Part shown: positions 47,059 through 56,600 of the stretch, piece after piece
Numbering within the stretch: the first letter of the stretch is position 1
Layout: every line of letters begins with the position of its first letter
Assembly: GCA_905479985.1 (NCBI GenBank)
Contig: CAJQOM010000024.1
Coordinates: 1-64,000 of the forward strand
DNA from: an uncultured Gammaproteobacteria bacterium
GTDB lineage: Bacteria; Pseudomonadota; Gammaproteobacteria; Nitrosococcales; Methylophagaceae
Length of the DNA stretch: 64,000 nt
Reading direction: 5' to 3'
Notes under the pieces: model-generated
Database searches by the model: none
The model's input: only the letters and a program-made list of their open reading frames with translations
What the model was told of the DNA's origin: nothing
Translations under genes and position numbers: made by a program

Positions 47059-49410
47059 ATGTCCCGATGGTCATGGTACAAGCTTCTCACTGCCCTACTC
47101 TTCACCCTATATAGCTTATCTCTCCAAGCCGGTCAGACAGTTAATATTGCCGTCCTCTATGACGGACCAATCAAACGTGAAGTACTCAGCTTAGAACAAA
47201 TCAAGAAAGAAATAAACGACTTAAATAGCCGTGAATTTAACATCCGTTTCCCAGACAAATACACACGTCATGGCAATTGGAAAATGGATGATATTAGACA
47301 AAACTTAAACGCCTTATTGAATGATCCAAACGTCGACATTATTATTGCCAATGGTCTTCTATCGTCTCATCAAGCCGCGCTTATTGATAACTTAAAAAAA
47401 CCGGTTATTGCACCCGAAGTCGCCGATCGCATTCTACAAAACTTACCTTATGAAAATGGCGCCAGTGGCAAAAAAAATTACGTCTACATCAACGAAAACA
47501 AATTAGTCGGCGATGACTTACGCCGGTTCTCGCAACTCGTGGGCTTTAAACATTTATTAATTCCAGCTGATCATTTATTTCTAGAAGCCATACCTGAACT
47601 GCGGCTGACCACCCTAGAAATGCAAACTAAACTCGGCTTTAAAATCACCATGCTGCCAATTAATGACAATCTTATGGAAGTATTTGATGCCATGCCAGCA
47701 GGTATTGACGCCGCCTACATCCCGCCATTACAACGTTTCAGCATTGAGGGTTTTAAACAATTTAATCAAGGTTTTATCGAAAAACAAATTCCCACGTATT
47801 CCTTATTAGGTAGAGAAGAAGTCCAGATGGGCGTACTCGCAGCTTCAGGTGGTAGAGCATCCGATAATCAACGTTACACGCGACGCATTGCACTCTATGT
47901 CCAATCCATCTTATTAGGTGCCGACCCAGCCAAGCTCAAAGTCAATATGGAACAACCCCAAAAATTAGCCATCAATATGAAAACTGCCCAAGCCATCGGC
48001 TTTTCGCCAAGCTGGCCGTTTTTAGAAGAAGCAGATTTACTTTATCTCGAACAAACCAAATCACACACCACATCGATTACCCTTAACGACGCAATAGACC
48101 AAGCCATCAATAACAATTTAGGCCTACGTATAGCCCAAATTAATCCTGAATTATCTAAAGATAGTCTTGCATCCGCGCGTGCCGCCTTATTACCGCAACT
48201 CAATATCGGCCTAGGCACAACCCAACTCGATAGCGATACTGCACAATCAGGTCAAGTCGAACGCAGCAGTGATGCCAATTTAAATTTAAGCCAAAGCATT
48301 TATTCAGAGCGTTTATGGTCTAGTTATGACATTGCAGAGCTCAATTTACTATCCGAAGATATGGGGCTAAAAGCCAGCTTACTCGACACTATTAGCAGTA
48401 CCGCTAGCGCCTACTTAAACTTATTACAAACATTGGCATCCGAGAAAGTAAGACAATCTAATACCAAAGTCACCGAAACCAATTTAGAAGTCGCCCAAAA
48501 TCAGTTTAAATTGGGCAGTACTGACCGTTCCGCCGTTTTACGTTGGCAAAGTCAGTTAGCAACCGATAGACAAGATCTCTATCTAGCCACCGCCAGTCGA
48601 GAACAAGCCGAAACCAGCTTAAAACAGCAGCTCAATATCCCGCAATCGGACTCTATCTCCGTCACTGATGAAGGCATACGAAAGCTATTAGCCTTATTAA
48701 GTGAGCCCCGCTTTAAACGCTTTTTCGCTAACCCGAAGTTATTCAAAACATTCTCGGCGTTTGAAACGCAACGTGCTATCGAAAATGCCCCTGAGTTACA
48801 GCAGCTAGATTACGCCATCGATGCAAATGAACGCCAACTAAGCGCAGCAAAACGGTCTTATTACCTCCCGGATGTTGACCTGAATGCATCTGTAGGGCAA
48901 AACCTTAACCGTAGTGGCATCAACAGCAATAACAACAATCTCAACGACGACAACTGGTCCGTCACACTACAAGCAACTTTACCGCTATTCACTGGTGGAG
49001 AACGCAAATCTAACATCTCAAGTGCCCGCCACACCCTCACCCAAAACACCTACCAAAAACAAAACACCCAACAACAAATTGAAGTCCGGGTTACTAACGC
49101 ACTACAAAGTGCTGGCGGCAGTTATCCTGCAATCAGATTGTCTGCCAATGCCGAAGCCTCAGCGAAAGAAAATTTAAGCCTTGTCAGCCAGACCTATTCA
49201 CAAGGCACCATTTCAATTACTGAGCTAATCGATGCTCAAAACAATGCCCTACAAGCTCAGCTCAATGCCGTTAATGCACAATATCGTTTTATGCTCGACT
49301 GGATAGAAATCCAACGGTCGATTGCAAACTTCGATTTATTACTCACTCCCAATGGCTTTGATCACTGGTATGAATTATTAGATGCCTACTACCAACAGCG
49401 AAATAAATAA
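47059..49410 (+). CDS. Outer-membrane efflux channel (TolC-like) fused to an N-terminal ABC substrate-binding-protein-like domain
   Basis: Signal peptide; residues about 27-333 end in ILLGADPAKLKVNMEQPQKLAINMKTAQAIGFSPSW (resembling the end of ABC_sub_bind proteins); from about residue 340, ITLNDAIDQAINNNLGLRIAQIN.. and repeated TolC-type helices. Confidence 0.85.
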   Translation: MSRWSWYKLLTALLFTLYSLSLQAGQTVNIAVLYDGPIKREVLSLEQIKKEINDLNSREFNIRFPDKYTRHGNWKMDDIRQNLNALLNDPNVDIIIANGLLSSHQAALIDNLKKPVIAPEVADRILQNLPYENGASGKKNYVYINENKLVGDDLRRFSQLVGFKHLLIPADHLFLEAIPELRLTTLEMQTKLGFKITMLPINDNLMEVFDAMPAGIDAAYIPPLQRFSIEGFKQFNQGFIEKQIPTYSLLGREEVQMGVLAASGGRASDNQRYTRRIALYVQSILLGADPAKLKVNMEQPQKLAINMKTAQAIGFSPSWPFLEEADLLYLEQTKSHTTSITLNDAIDQAINNNLGLRIAQINPELSKDSLASARAALLPQLNIGLGTTQLDSDTAQSGQVERSSDANLNLSQSIYSERLWSSYDIAELNLLSEDMGLKASLLDTISSTASAYLNLLQTLASEKVRQSNTKVTETNLEVAQNQFKLGSTDRSAVLRWQSQLATDRQDLYLATASREQAETSLKQQLNIPQSDSISVTDEGIRKLLALLSEPRFKRFFANPKLFKTFSAFETQRAIENAPELQQLDYAIDANERQLSAAKRSYYLPDVDLNASVGQNLNRSGINSNNNNLNDDNWSVTLQATLPLFTGGERKSNISSARHTLTQNTYQKQNTQQQIEVRVTNALQSAGGSYPAIRLSANAEASAKENLSLVSQTYSQGTISITELIDAQNNALQAQLNAVNAQYRFMLDWIEIQRSIANFDLLLTPNGFDHWYELLDAYYQQRNK

Positions 49411-49412
49411 TC

Positions 49413-50492
49413 ATGACTAATAAACTCATCTATCCACTACTCGCATTGCTATTAACCGCATGTAGCTCAGAAAGTGACCAAGCCCAAATAACAGAGAAAC
49501 CCATCCGCCCTGTTCGCTTTATCACCATCGAACAGCAACAAGATGGCAACACGCGGACATTCTCTGGCAGTGCCCAATCCAGTGAAGAATCCAAACTCAG
49601 CTTTCGTGTTGCCGGCACCATTAATAAAATTCATGTTGATATCGGTCAACCACTCAAAAAAGGCCAAGTCATCGCCGAACTTGATCCATCTCAATACCTC
49701 ATACAGGCACAACAATCGAGAGCTAACCTTGCCCAAGCCCGAGCGAACCAACGTAATGCCGAAGCCAATTTCGAACGCGTTAAAAACCTATATGAAACTA
49801 ACAGCACCTCGCGTAATGAACTTGACTCAGCACGGGCTAATGCTGAATCCACCCGAGCCCAGGCTAATGCTAACCGACAAGCATTAGATCTGTCGCTACT
49901 TAACGTCAATTACACCAAATTAAAAGCCACAACAGACTGCAACGTCGCCACCAAAGAAACAGAAATCAACGAATTTGTGAGTTCCGGCCAAACTGTGGTG
50001 AATGTCACTTGTGGTAAAGCAATAGAAGTGCAACTTGCCGTACCCGAAAGCAGCATCGCCTTAATTGAAGCTAATATGCCAGCGACGGTCAGCTTTAGTG
50101 CCTTACCTAACCAACACTTTGACGCCAAAGTATCAGAAGTCGGCATCGCATCTAATGGCGGAGCAACTTACCCTGTCACTGTGATCCTAGACCAGCAACC
50201 TAACAACTTACGCCCAGGTTTAGCAGCTGAAGTCAGCTTTAACTTTAAACAAAAAGGACAACATCTCGTTGTACCATCTGCTTCGGTGTCAGAAGATACG
50301 CAAGGCCGTTATGTATATACCTTACACCCGGCTGATAAGCCCGGTACCGCGATCATAAAACGGCAAGCCGTCACCATTGGCGAACTCACACCAAATGGCT
50401 TAGAAATCACTCAAGGCTTAAGCATCAACGATCGGGTTGTCACTGCCGGCGTCAATATTGTGCGTGATGGTTTAACGGTGCATGCAGAATAA
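49413..50492 (+). CDS. RND efflux periplasmic adaptor (MFP/HlyD-type lipoprotein)
   Basis: Lipobox LLTACSS; RPVRFITIE..FSGSAQSSEESKLSFRVAGTINKIHVDIGQPLKKGQVIAELDPSQY. Confidence 0.94.
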   Translation: MTNKLIYPLLALLLTACSSESDQAQITEKPIRPVRFITIEQQQDGNTRTFSGSAQSSEESKLSFRVAGTINKIHVDIGQPLKKGQVIAELDPSQYLIQAQQSRANLAQARANQRNAEANFERVKNLYETNSTSRNELDSARANAESTRAQANANRQALDLSLLNVNYTKLKATTDCNVATKETEINEFVSSGQTVVNVTCGKAIEVQLAVPESSIALIEANMPATVSFSALPNQHFDAKVSEVGIASNGGATYPVTVILDQQPNNLRPGLAAEVSFNFKQKGQHLVVPSASVSEDTQGRYVYTLHPADKPGTAIIKRQAVTIGELTPNGLEITQGLSINDRVVTAGVNIVRDGLTVHAE

Positions 50493-50494
50493 TC

Positions 50495-53400
50495 ATGAGC
50501 TTAACTAACATCGCCTTTCGTTATAACCGCATTGTCATCATGCTGATCATCATTCTATTATTCAGCGGTCTACTTGCATATAAAAGCTTACCCAAAGCAC
50601 AAGATCCTGGCTTTACTATTCGCACCGTCGTTATCATCACCCGATTGCCTGGCGCCAGTCCAGAACGGATGGAATTATTAGTCACTGACAAAATAGAAAA
50701 GAAAGTACAAGAAATGCCCGAGGTCGACAATATCACCAGCGAATCTCGCACGGGTATTTCGATCATTAACGTCAATTTCAAAGAATCATATAAAATCATG
50801 CGGCCCATTTTTGATGACCTTCGACGTAAAGTTGAAGACATCACGAACGACTTACCAAAAGGTATCAGTGGCCCCAATATCAACGATGAATTTGGCGATG
50901 TCTTTGGCAGCGTTTATAGCTTAAAAGGCGAGGACTTTAGTTACGCTGAGCTCAAAACCATTGCTGATGATATTAGAGACCGACTTTTAAAATTAGATGA
51001 TATCGCCAAAGTCGACCTCCATGGCGAACAGGATGAAGTCATCTTCGTTGAATATAACAATGCACGCTTGAATGAACTCGGCATCTCACCGCAGCAACTT
51101 TCTAGCATGTTAAGTTCCGCTAATATCTTATCGTCAGGCGGTAATATTCTGACCGGAAGAGAACGTATTGTCCTTGAACCTACAGGCAATTATGAAAGCT
51201 TAGAACAACTTAGAAACACCGTGATTGAATTACCCAATAGCGATGTCGTTTACCTAGGTGAAATTGCCACCATTTACCGTGATTACACTGATCCACCGAG
51301 TAGTGTCAGTCGTAGTAACGGAGAACGCACATTGGCCATTGCCATCTCAATGCGAGAAGGCGGCGACATCCTATCCTTGGGTCAACAGCTTGATCACCTT
51401 ATGCCTATCATTCAAGCCAACTACCCTTGGGGTATTGAAATAGAAAAAGTCTGGTTTCAAGCTGATATTGTCGAAACCAATATCGATAACTTCACCCTCA
51501 ACCTGATCCAGGCTGTCGCTATCGTCACCATTATCATGCTGTTCTTCTTAGGGTTAAAAGTCGGCTTAGTCGTCGCAAGCTTAATTCCAGCAGCCATGAT
51601 TATTTCATTCTATTTTATGCAATTATTTGGCATTACCATTAACCAAATATCATTAGCAGCCTTAATCATTTCACTTGGTTTATTGGTCGATAATGCCATT
51701 GTCATGGTCGAATCAATACTCGTTCGACGCGATCAAGGCAGCACAGCTATCGACGCTGCCATCGAATCCGGTAAAGAATTGTTCACCCCACTCCTTATCT
51801 CATCGCTCACCACCAGTGCTGCCTTTATGCCGATAGGGTTAGCTGAATCCAGTGTCGGTGAATACACCGGAGATATTTTCTACGTTGTCACCATTACCCT
51901 ATTAATATCATGGGCCTTAGCCATGACAATGATTCCTTTACTGAGCAGTTGGGCATTAGCCAATAGACAGCCTAGTATAAAAATGCAGGGACAAGATGAA
52001 TTCTCAAGCATCGGTTATCGAATCTATCGCTCTTTATTATTACCCATCCTTCGAAATAAACTATTATTTTGTCTTTTCATCATTATCCTCTTTTTTAGTG
52101 CCATTCAAGGCCTGAACTATGTCCGTGTTGCCTTTATAGAACCGTCTGAAGATCCTCTCTTTACAGGCACTTTCGAAATGCCACTCGGCACCTCGATAGA
52201 AACCAGCCAACAGATCATGACTGACATTGACCAGTTTATTCATGAACAGTACTATCAACCTAAAGACGGTGAACCTTTAATTAGCAATTGGCTTACCCAC
52301 ATTGGCAATGGTGGGCCACGCATCGCTCTGACTCTCAGCCCCCCTAACGCCAACCCAGCTAACTCTTTTTTAGTCGCCAATACCATCAGCGGCCAAGATG
52401 TAGAAACTACCATTGCCGGCATTCAAGCCTTTACTACACAAAATTATCCAGATTTAGGTGTCAAACTTAGTCGCTTAGAAAATGGCCCCCCTGTCGGTTA
52501 CCCGATTCAAGTCCGTCTATCTGGCCCAGACTTTGATACCTTGTATCAACTTTCTGATCAAATCACAGCCAAGCTCTCTGATAATAAGGCCATCCTTTCG
52601 GTGAAAAACACTTGGGGTAAAAAAACCAAAAAATTATTAGTAACGGTCGATCAGCAGCGCGCATTAAAGGCCGGCATCACCAGTGACGATGTTGCCTATT
52701 CACTTAAAGCCAGTCTCAGTGGCATCGAAATGACCGAATATAGAGAAGATGACAAACTTATTCCTATTACACTTCGCTCTATTGCAGCTGATCGGCAAGA
52801 TATTCAAAAACTCGATGGCACCAGCATCTACTCACAAAGCACCGGACAATCTGTCCCACTCAAACAAGTTGCTGATGTCAGCATGGTCTTCGAGCCGGGC
52901 ATTATCGAGCGAAGAGATAGAACACGAACTATCACCCTAAAAGCCCTATTGATGCCTAATACAACAGCAACAGAGGTCAACAAAGAGCTCATCCCATGGC
53001 TAGAACAAGTCGCTGTAGATTGGCCCACTGATCACCATTATGAACTCGGCGGCGAAGCAGAAGACTCAGGTGATGCTAATGCCTCCATCGTAGCTAAACT
53101 CCCGATAGCCGCTATGATTATCTTGCTGTTACTTGTTGGTCAATTTAACTCTATCAGGCGACCACTCATTATTCTCACCACCATCCCGCTCGGCGTTATT
53201 GGCGTCGTAATTGGGCTCCTCGTAGCCAACTCTTCTTTTGGATTTTTCACTATCTTAGGTATTTTATCGCTTGCTGGCATCATCATTAATAATGCCATTG
53301 TCTTAATCGACCGTATTAAAATTGAAATAGAACAATTAGGTAAGTCAGCCAATACGGCGGTGATTGCAGCCTGCCAACAACGGCTTAGACCCATTCTACT

Positions 53401-53578
53401 AACTACAGCAACCACCGTACTGGGCATGATGCCCCTGTGGTGGGGCGGCACAGCAATGTTTAGACCTATGGCTATCTCAATTATCTTTGGTCTCGCTTTT
53501 GCTACGGTTATTACCCTTTTCTTAGTCCCCGTTTTATATGGCCTATTCTTCAAAGTGAATTTCAGCGACACAAAATAA
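50495..53578 (+). CDS. RND efflux permease (AcrB-like)
   Basis: 1027 aa; PKAQDPGFTIRTVVIITRLPGASPERMELLVTDKIE; GLLVDNAIVMVES; C-terminal TM bundle. Confidence 0.95.
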   Translation: MSLTNIAFRYNRIVIMLIIILLFSGLLAYKSLPKAQDPGFTIRTVVIITRLPGASPERMELLVTDKIEKKVQEMPEVDNITSESRTGISIINVNFKESYKIMRPIFDDLRRKVEDITNDLPKGISGPNINDEFGDVFGSVYSLKGEDFSYAELKTIADDIRDRLLKLDDIAKVDLHGEQDEVIFVEYNNARLNELGISPQQLSSMLSSANILSSGGNILTGRERIVLEPTGNYESLEQLRNTVIELPNSDVVYLGEIATIYRDYTDPPSSVSRSNGERTLAIAISMREGGDILSLGQQLDHLMPIIQANYPWGIEIEKVWFQADIVETNIDNFTLNLIQAVAIVTIIMLFFLGLKVGLVVASLIPAAMIISFYFMQLFGITINQISLAALIISLGLLVDNAIVMVESILVRRDQGSTAIDAAIESGKELFTPLLISSLTTSAAFMPIGLAESSVGEYTGDIFYVVTITLLISWALAMTMIPLLSSWALANRQPSIKMQGQDEFSSIGYRIYRSLLLPILRNKLLFCLFIIILFFSAIQGLNYVRVAFIEPSEDPLFTGTFEMPLGTSIETSQQIMTDIDQFIHEQYYQPKDGEPLISNWLTHIGNGGPRIALTLSPPNANPANSFLVANTISGQDVETTIAGIQAFTTQNYPDLGVKLSRLENGPPVGYPIQVRLSGPDFDTLYQLSDQITAKLSDNKAILSVKNTWGKKTKKLLVTVDQQRALKAGITSDDVAYSLKASLSGIEMTEYREDDKLIPITLRSIAADRQDIQKLDGTSIYSQSTGQSVPLKQVADVSMVFEPGIIERRDRTRTITLKALLMPNTTATEVNKELIPWLEQVAVDWPTDHHYELGGEAEDSGDANASIVAKLPIAAMIILLLLVGQFNSIRRPLIILTTIPLGVIGVVIGLLVANSSFGFFTILGILSLAGIIINNAIVLIDRIKIEIEQLGKSANTAVIAACQQRLRPILLTTATTVLGMMPLWWGGTAMFRPMAISIIFGLAFATVITLFLVPVLYGLFFKVNFSDTK

Positions 53579-53634
53579 GCGTATACTGAAATTAGCTAAC
53601 GCGGCATCCTTTTAACTAAAATAAAGGAAAACAA

Positions 53635-54054
53635 ATGACACCATTTGAAACAGCAACCGCCTTTTTCCATGCTTGTGAAACCCTCAAAGGCTGGGAAGGC
53701 TGCCAGCAATACGCTACTGTGAATGCCACTTTCTCTGCTCAGTCAGAGCCCTTAGCTAAAATCACAACACTACAAGAATACACAGAATGGATGAAAGGGT
53801 TTGGCTCAACCACGACCATCGGTGCAACTTACGATTTACATAGCGCTAGTTACGATGAGAACACTCGAACTGCTGTCTTCTTTGCAACGTACAATGGCAC
53901 CCATAATGGTGAAGGTGGCCCAGTCCCCCCGACCAACAAAACCACGCATTCAGATTACGTTTATATCCTGGTCATGAACAATAAAGGTTTAATAGAACGC
54001 ATGGTTAAGGTCTGGAACGCACCTTGGGCAATGAGAGAGCTCGGCTGGTTATAA
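53635..54054 (+). CDS. SnoaL/NTF2-like protein
   Basis: TATAFFHACETLKGWEGCQQYATVNATFSAQ..HSDYVYILVMNNKGLIERMVKVWNAPWAMRELGW. Confidence 0.8.
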   Translation: MTPFETATAFFHACETLKGWEGCQQYATVNATFSAQSEPLAKITTLQEYTEWMKGFGSTTTIGATYDLHSASYDENTRTAVFFATYNGTHNGEGGPVPPTNKTTHSDYVYILVMNNKGLIERMVKVWNAPWAMRELGWL

Positions 54055-54088
54055 ACTGAATTAACTCTGAATTTAATGTCGAAGCGAT

Positions 54089-55369
54089 TTAATCTTCTTC
54101 ATCTGCAAATTCAAGCCCTGCAATATTATCGAGCATCGGCATGGAATTAGAAGAAACCCCTTGCAACTCACCACACACGGCTAACATTTGATCAGAAATC
54201 CGGCCAATCTGCATCTCCCGTTTTTTCCATAAACGTAGCATCGCCGCTTTCTCTTTTTCTAAATCGCTACGCATCGATTCATAGTTTTCCACCACAGCTC
54301 GGATACGCTGGGCAAATTGATTACTCGTCACGTAATCAAACATCGCTTCCATTTGCTCATTCTTACCGACACTGACTGACTTCTGACGTTGCGATTCAAT
54401 CAAGACTGTTCGTAAAGCGGCCGACAAACCCGATACCACTTCAGGGCGAACCAACCAAACCCCTTCATGCTGGACAATCACATCATCAATATTGGCCGGG
54501 AACACCGTACTCACCAACACGGCAATATCACCTGCTTCGCGTTGCATATCTTCTTTTAGCTTAGGGATCCAATTATTCGACCAATTCTCTGCCCGCTTAG
54601 TCTCCCAAACAATCGTGCCACATAAGCCACCAGAACGTAGTTTAACGCGCTGAATCACATCAGCCCCTCTCACGCCTTTCTTCACAGGTTCGATGTCATC
54701 AAACGGATAACTCTGACCCAGTAACGATTCTAGCTCCAGTTCTAAAACCTCACCTTGTAGTTGTTGTGAACCTTGTTCTAATTTACGCGTTAATTCGTCA
54801 TTTGCTTTCTGGGCATCGGTGATCTTCTTCTTCAGCTCAGCTTCTTTTAAAGAAAATGTCGCATTAATCTTCTGTTCCATTTGCACGCGTTCTTTATCAA
54901 TCTTTCGTTCAACCTCTAATGTCAGTTCTTCTTTTTGCTGCTCAACCAGCTTCTTTTCTTTGCGTAACGTCAATTCTGCATCACGAAATGCACTCAAACG
55001 TTTATCCTTATCAAGCATCTCGTCTTTCAATGACTTCAACTCGAACGCCGCTTCTTCACGCACGCGCTCGGCTACTTTCTGGCTCGCAACTTCAAGCTGT
55101 TTTTTAAATTGGGACTCGGCTTGTTGGCTATCTTTTAGCTGTTCCTTTAAAGCCAATAATTCTGACGCATGGATTTTAGCTAACTTTCGCTGCTGCTCTT
55201 GAGTCACCCGTTGCTCAAGTGCTTCACGCTCTTTATCGAGCATCGCAGCATACTCATCTTCGTATTGCTCAATCAAATGATGTGATAAACCAGCTTGTAC
55301 CGGAAAAGCCGTTTCACATGCAGGACATGACACTTTGTCATCACCATTCAATATGATCTTTTGGCTCAC
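54089..55369 (-). CDS. DUF2130-family protein (zinc-ribbon-like N-terminus, coiled coil, nuclease-like C-terminal domain)
   Basis: CPACETAFPV; long coiled coil; GADVIQRVKLRSGGLCGTIVWETKRAENWSNNWIPKLKEDMQREAGDIAVLVSTVFP. Confidence 0.85.
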   Translation of the reverse strand: MSQKIILNGDDKVSCPACETAFPVQAGLSHHLIEQYEDEYAAMLDKEREALEQRVTQEQQRKLAKIHASELLALKEQLKDSQQAESQFKKQLEVASQKVAERVREEAAFELKSLKDEMLDKDKRLSAFRDAELTLRKEKKLVEQQKEELTLEVERKIDKERVQMEQKINATFSLKEAELKKKITDAQKANDELTRKLEQGSQQLQGEVLELELESLLGQSYPFDDIEPVKKGVRGADVIQRVKLRSGGLCGTIVWETKRAENWSNNWIPKLKEDMQREAGDIAVLVSTVFPANIDDVIVQHEGVWLVRPEVVSGLSAALRTVLIESQRQKSVSVGKNEQMEAMFDYVTSNQFAQRIRAVVENYESMRSDLEKEKAAMLRLWKKREMQIGRISDQMLAVCGELQGVSSNSMPMLDNIAGLEFADEED

Positions 55370-55491
55370 AGCTTTCTCCTAATAACGACGTGCACAATAA
55401 GTTTTCTGCCATAGTAACAAAGCAGTTCGAACAGAGAAAATAAGACAGTGAAAACAGTAGGCATAGAACACACCTAATACGACAAAATAAA

Positions 55492-55539
55492 TGGTCGGAG
55501 TAGCAAGATTCGAACTTGCGACCCCTTGTCCCCCAGACA
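55492..55539 (-). repeat. Partial duplicate of tRNA-Pro 3' part (48 bp identical to 55730..55777)
   Basis: tggtcggagtagcaagattcgaacttgcgaccccttgtcccccagaca present in both copies; divergence starts in the anticodon stem. Confidence 0.95.
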
Positions 55540-55729
55540 CAGCGGCAAGAATATAAAAACCAACTAAATCATAATGTTGCAGCGCTTCCCACCTCAATAT
55601 AATGATTAAATTGTCACAAAAATGACGCATTATCGCGAACTTGTGTCACAAAATCCCCACAGAGGGTAAATGAGTGAAAACAGGAGAGTTACAAAATGAC
55701 GGTAACTTATTGTATTAACTAGATTAAAT

Positions 55730-55806
55730 TGGTCGGAGTAGCAAGATTCGAACTTGCGACCCCTTGTCCCCCAGACAAGTGCGCTACCAGACTGCGCTAT
55801 ACCCCG
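55730..55806 (-). tRNA. tRNA-Pro (anticodon GGG)
   Basis: Minus strand CGGGGTATAGCGCAGTCTGGTAGCGCACTTGTCTGGGGGACAAGGGGTCGCAAGTTCGAATCTTGCTACTCCGACCA. Confidence 0.97.
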
Positions 55807-55930
55807 ATCGTATGACTTTTCATCAGCTAAACAAAAACTAAATCGTTAATTATAAAGCCTTAGATAGACTAAAACCCAACTAAACAAGACATGTCGAGGT
55901 GGGTTTTAAAAGATGTAACAAATAAAATGT

Positions 55931-56287
55931 TTAAACAAGTAAAGCGCGAATCTCCGCCAACTCAGCTAACATTTCTTTAATCATTTGCTTCTTATCAACA
56001 GCTGTCTCTTCAGGCTTAGCATCACTTTCTAAACGCTGACGAGCGCCACCGATAGTGAAACCTTGCTCGTATAACAAACCGCGAATTTCACGAATCAATA
56101 CCACATCGTGACGTTGATAATAACGCCGATTACCACGACGTTTAACAGGTTTAAGTTGTGTGAACTCTTGTTCCCAGTATCTTAAAACATGCGGCTTAAC
56201 ACCACAGAGTTCGCTTACTTCACCTATAGTGAAATAACGCTTACCCGGAATAACAGGAAGTTCGTTGTTATTGCTCGCTTCTAGCAT
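55931..56287 (-). CDS. MerR-family transcriptional regulator (short, downstream of ihfA)
   Basis: [66 protein letters not shown]. Confidence 0.94.
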   Translation of the reverse strand: MLEASNNNELPVIPGKRYFTIGEVSELCGVKPHVLRYWEQEFTQLKPVKRRGNRRYYQRHDVVLIREIRGLLYEQGFTIGGARQRLESDAKPEETAVDKKQMIKEMLAELAEIRALLV

Positions 56288-56567
56288 AACTATCTACCCT
56301 TGCTTTTAGTTTCTGACCCGGTCTGAAAGTCACTACCCGGCGTGCCGTAATAGGAATTTCTTCACCCGTTTTTGGGTTCCGACCCGGTCTTTCACTTTTA
56401 TCTCGTAATTCAAAATTGCCAAAACCTGACAATTTTACATTTTCACCCGCTTCTAACGCAGAACGTACTTCTTCGAAAAACATTTCGACTAGCTCTTTCG
56501 CTTCACGCTTATTAAAACCAAGCTCATCGTAAAGTTGCTCAGTCATATTGGCTTTAGTTAGTGCCAT
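56268..56567 (-). CDS. ihfA: Integration host factor alpha subunit
   Basis: [87 protein letters not shown]. Confidence 0.98.
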   Translation of the reverse strand: MALTKANMTEQLYDELGFNKREAKELVEMFFEEVRSALEAGENVKLSGFGNFELRDKSERPGRNPKTGEEIPITARRVVTFRPGQKLKARVDSYARSEQ

Positions 56568-56600
56568 GTATACCTCTAAATCAATTACTTTCAGTTTGAT

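Noticed and set aside
55379-55630. 83-aa ORF on the minus strand
   Set aside because: It reads through the duplicated tRNA-Pro fragment (SGGQGVASSNLATPTI is a typical translated tRNA); not a real gene
55540-55729. Complete integrated mobile element between the tRNA-Pro copies
   Set aside because: Only 190 bp and no integrase or credible ORF; at most a remnant, so reported as a scar and not as an element
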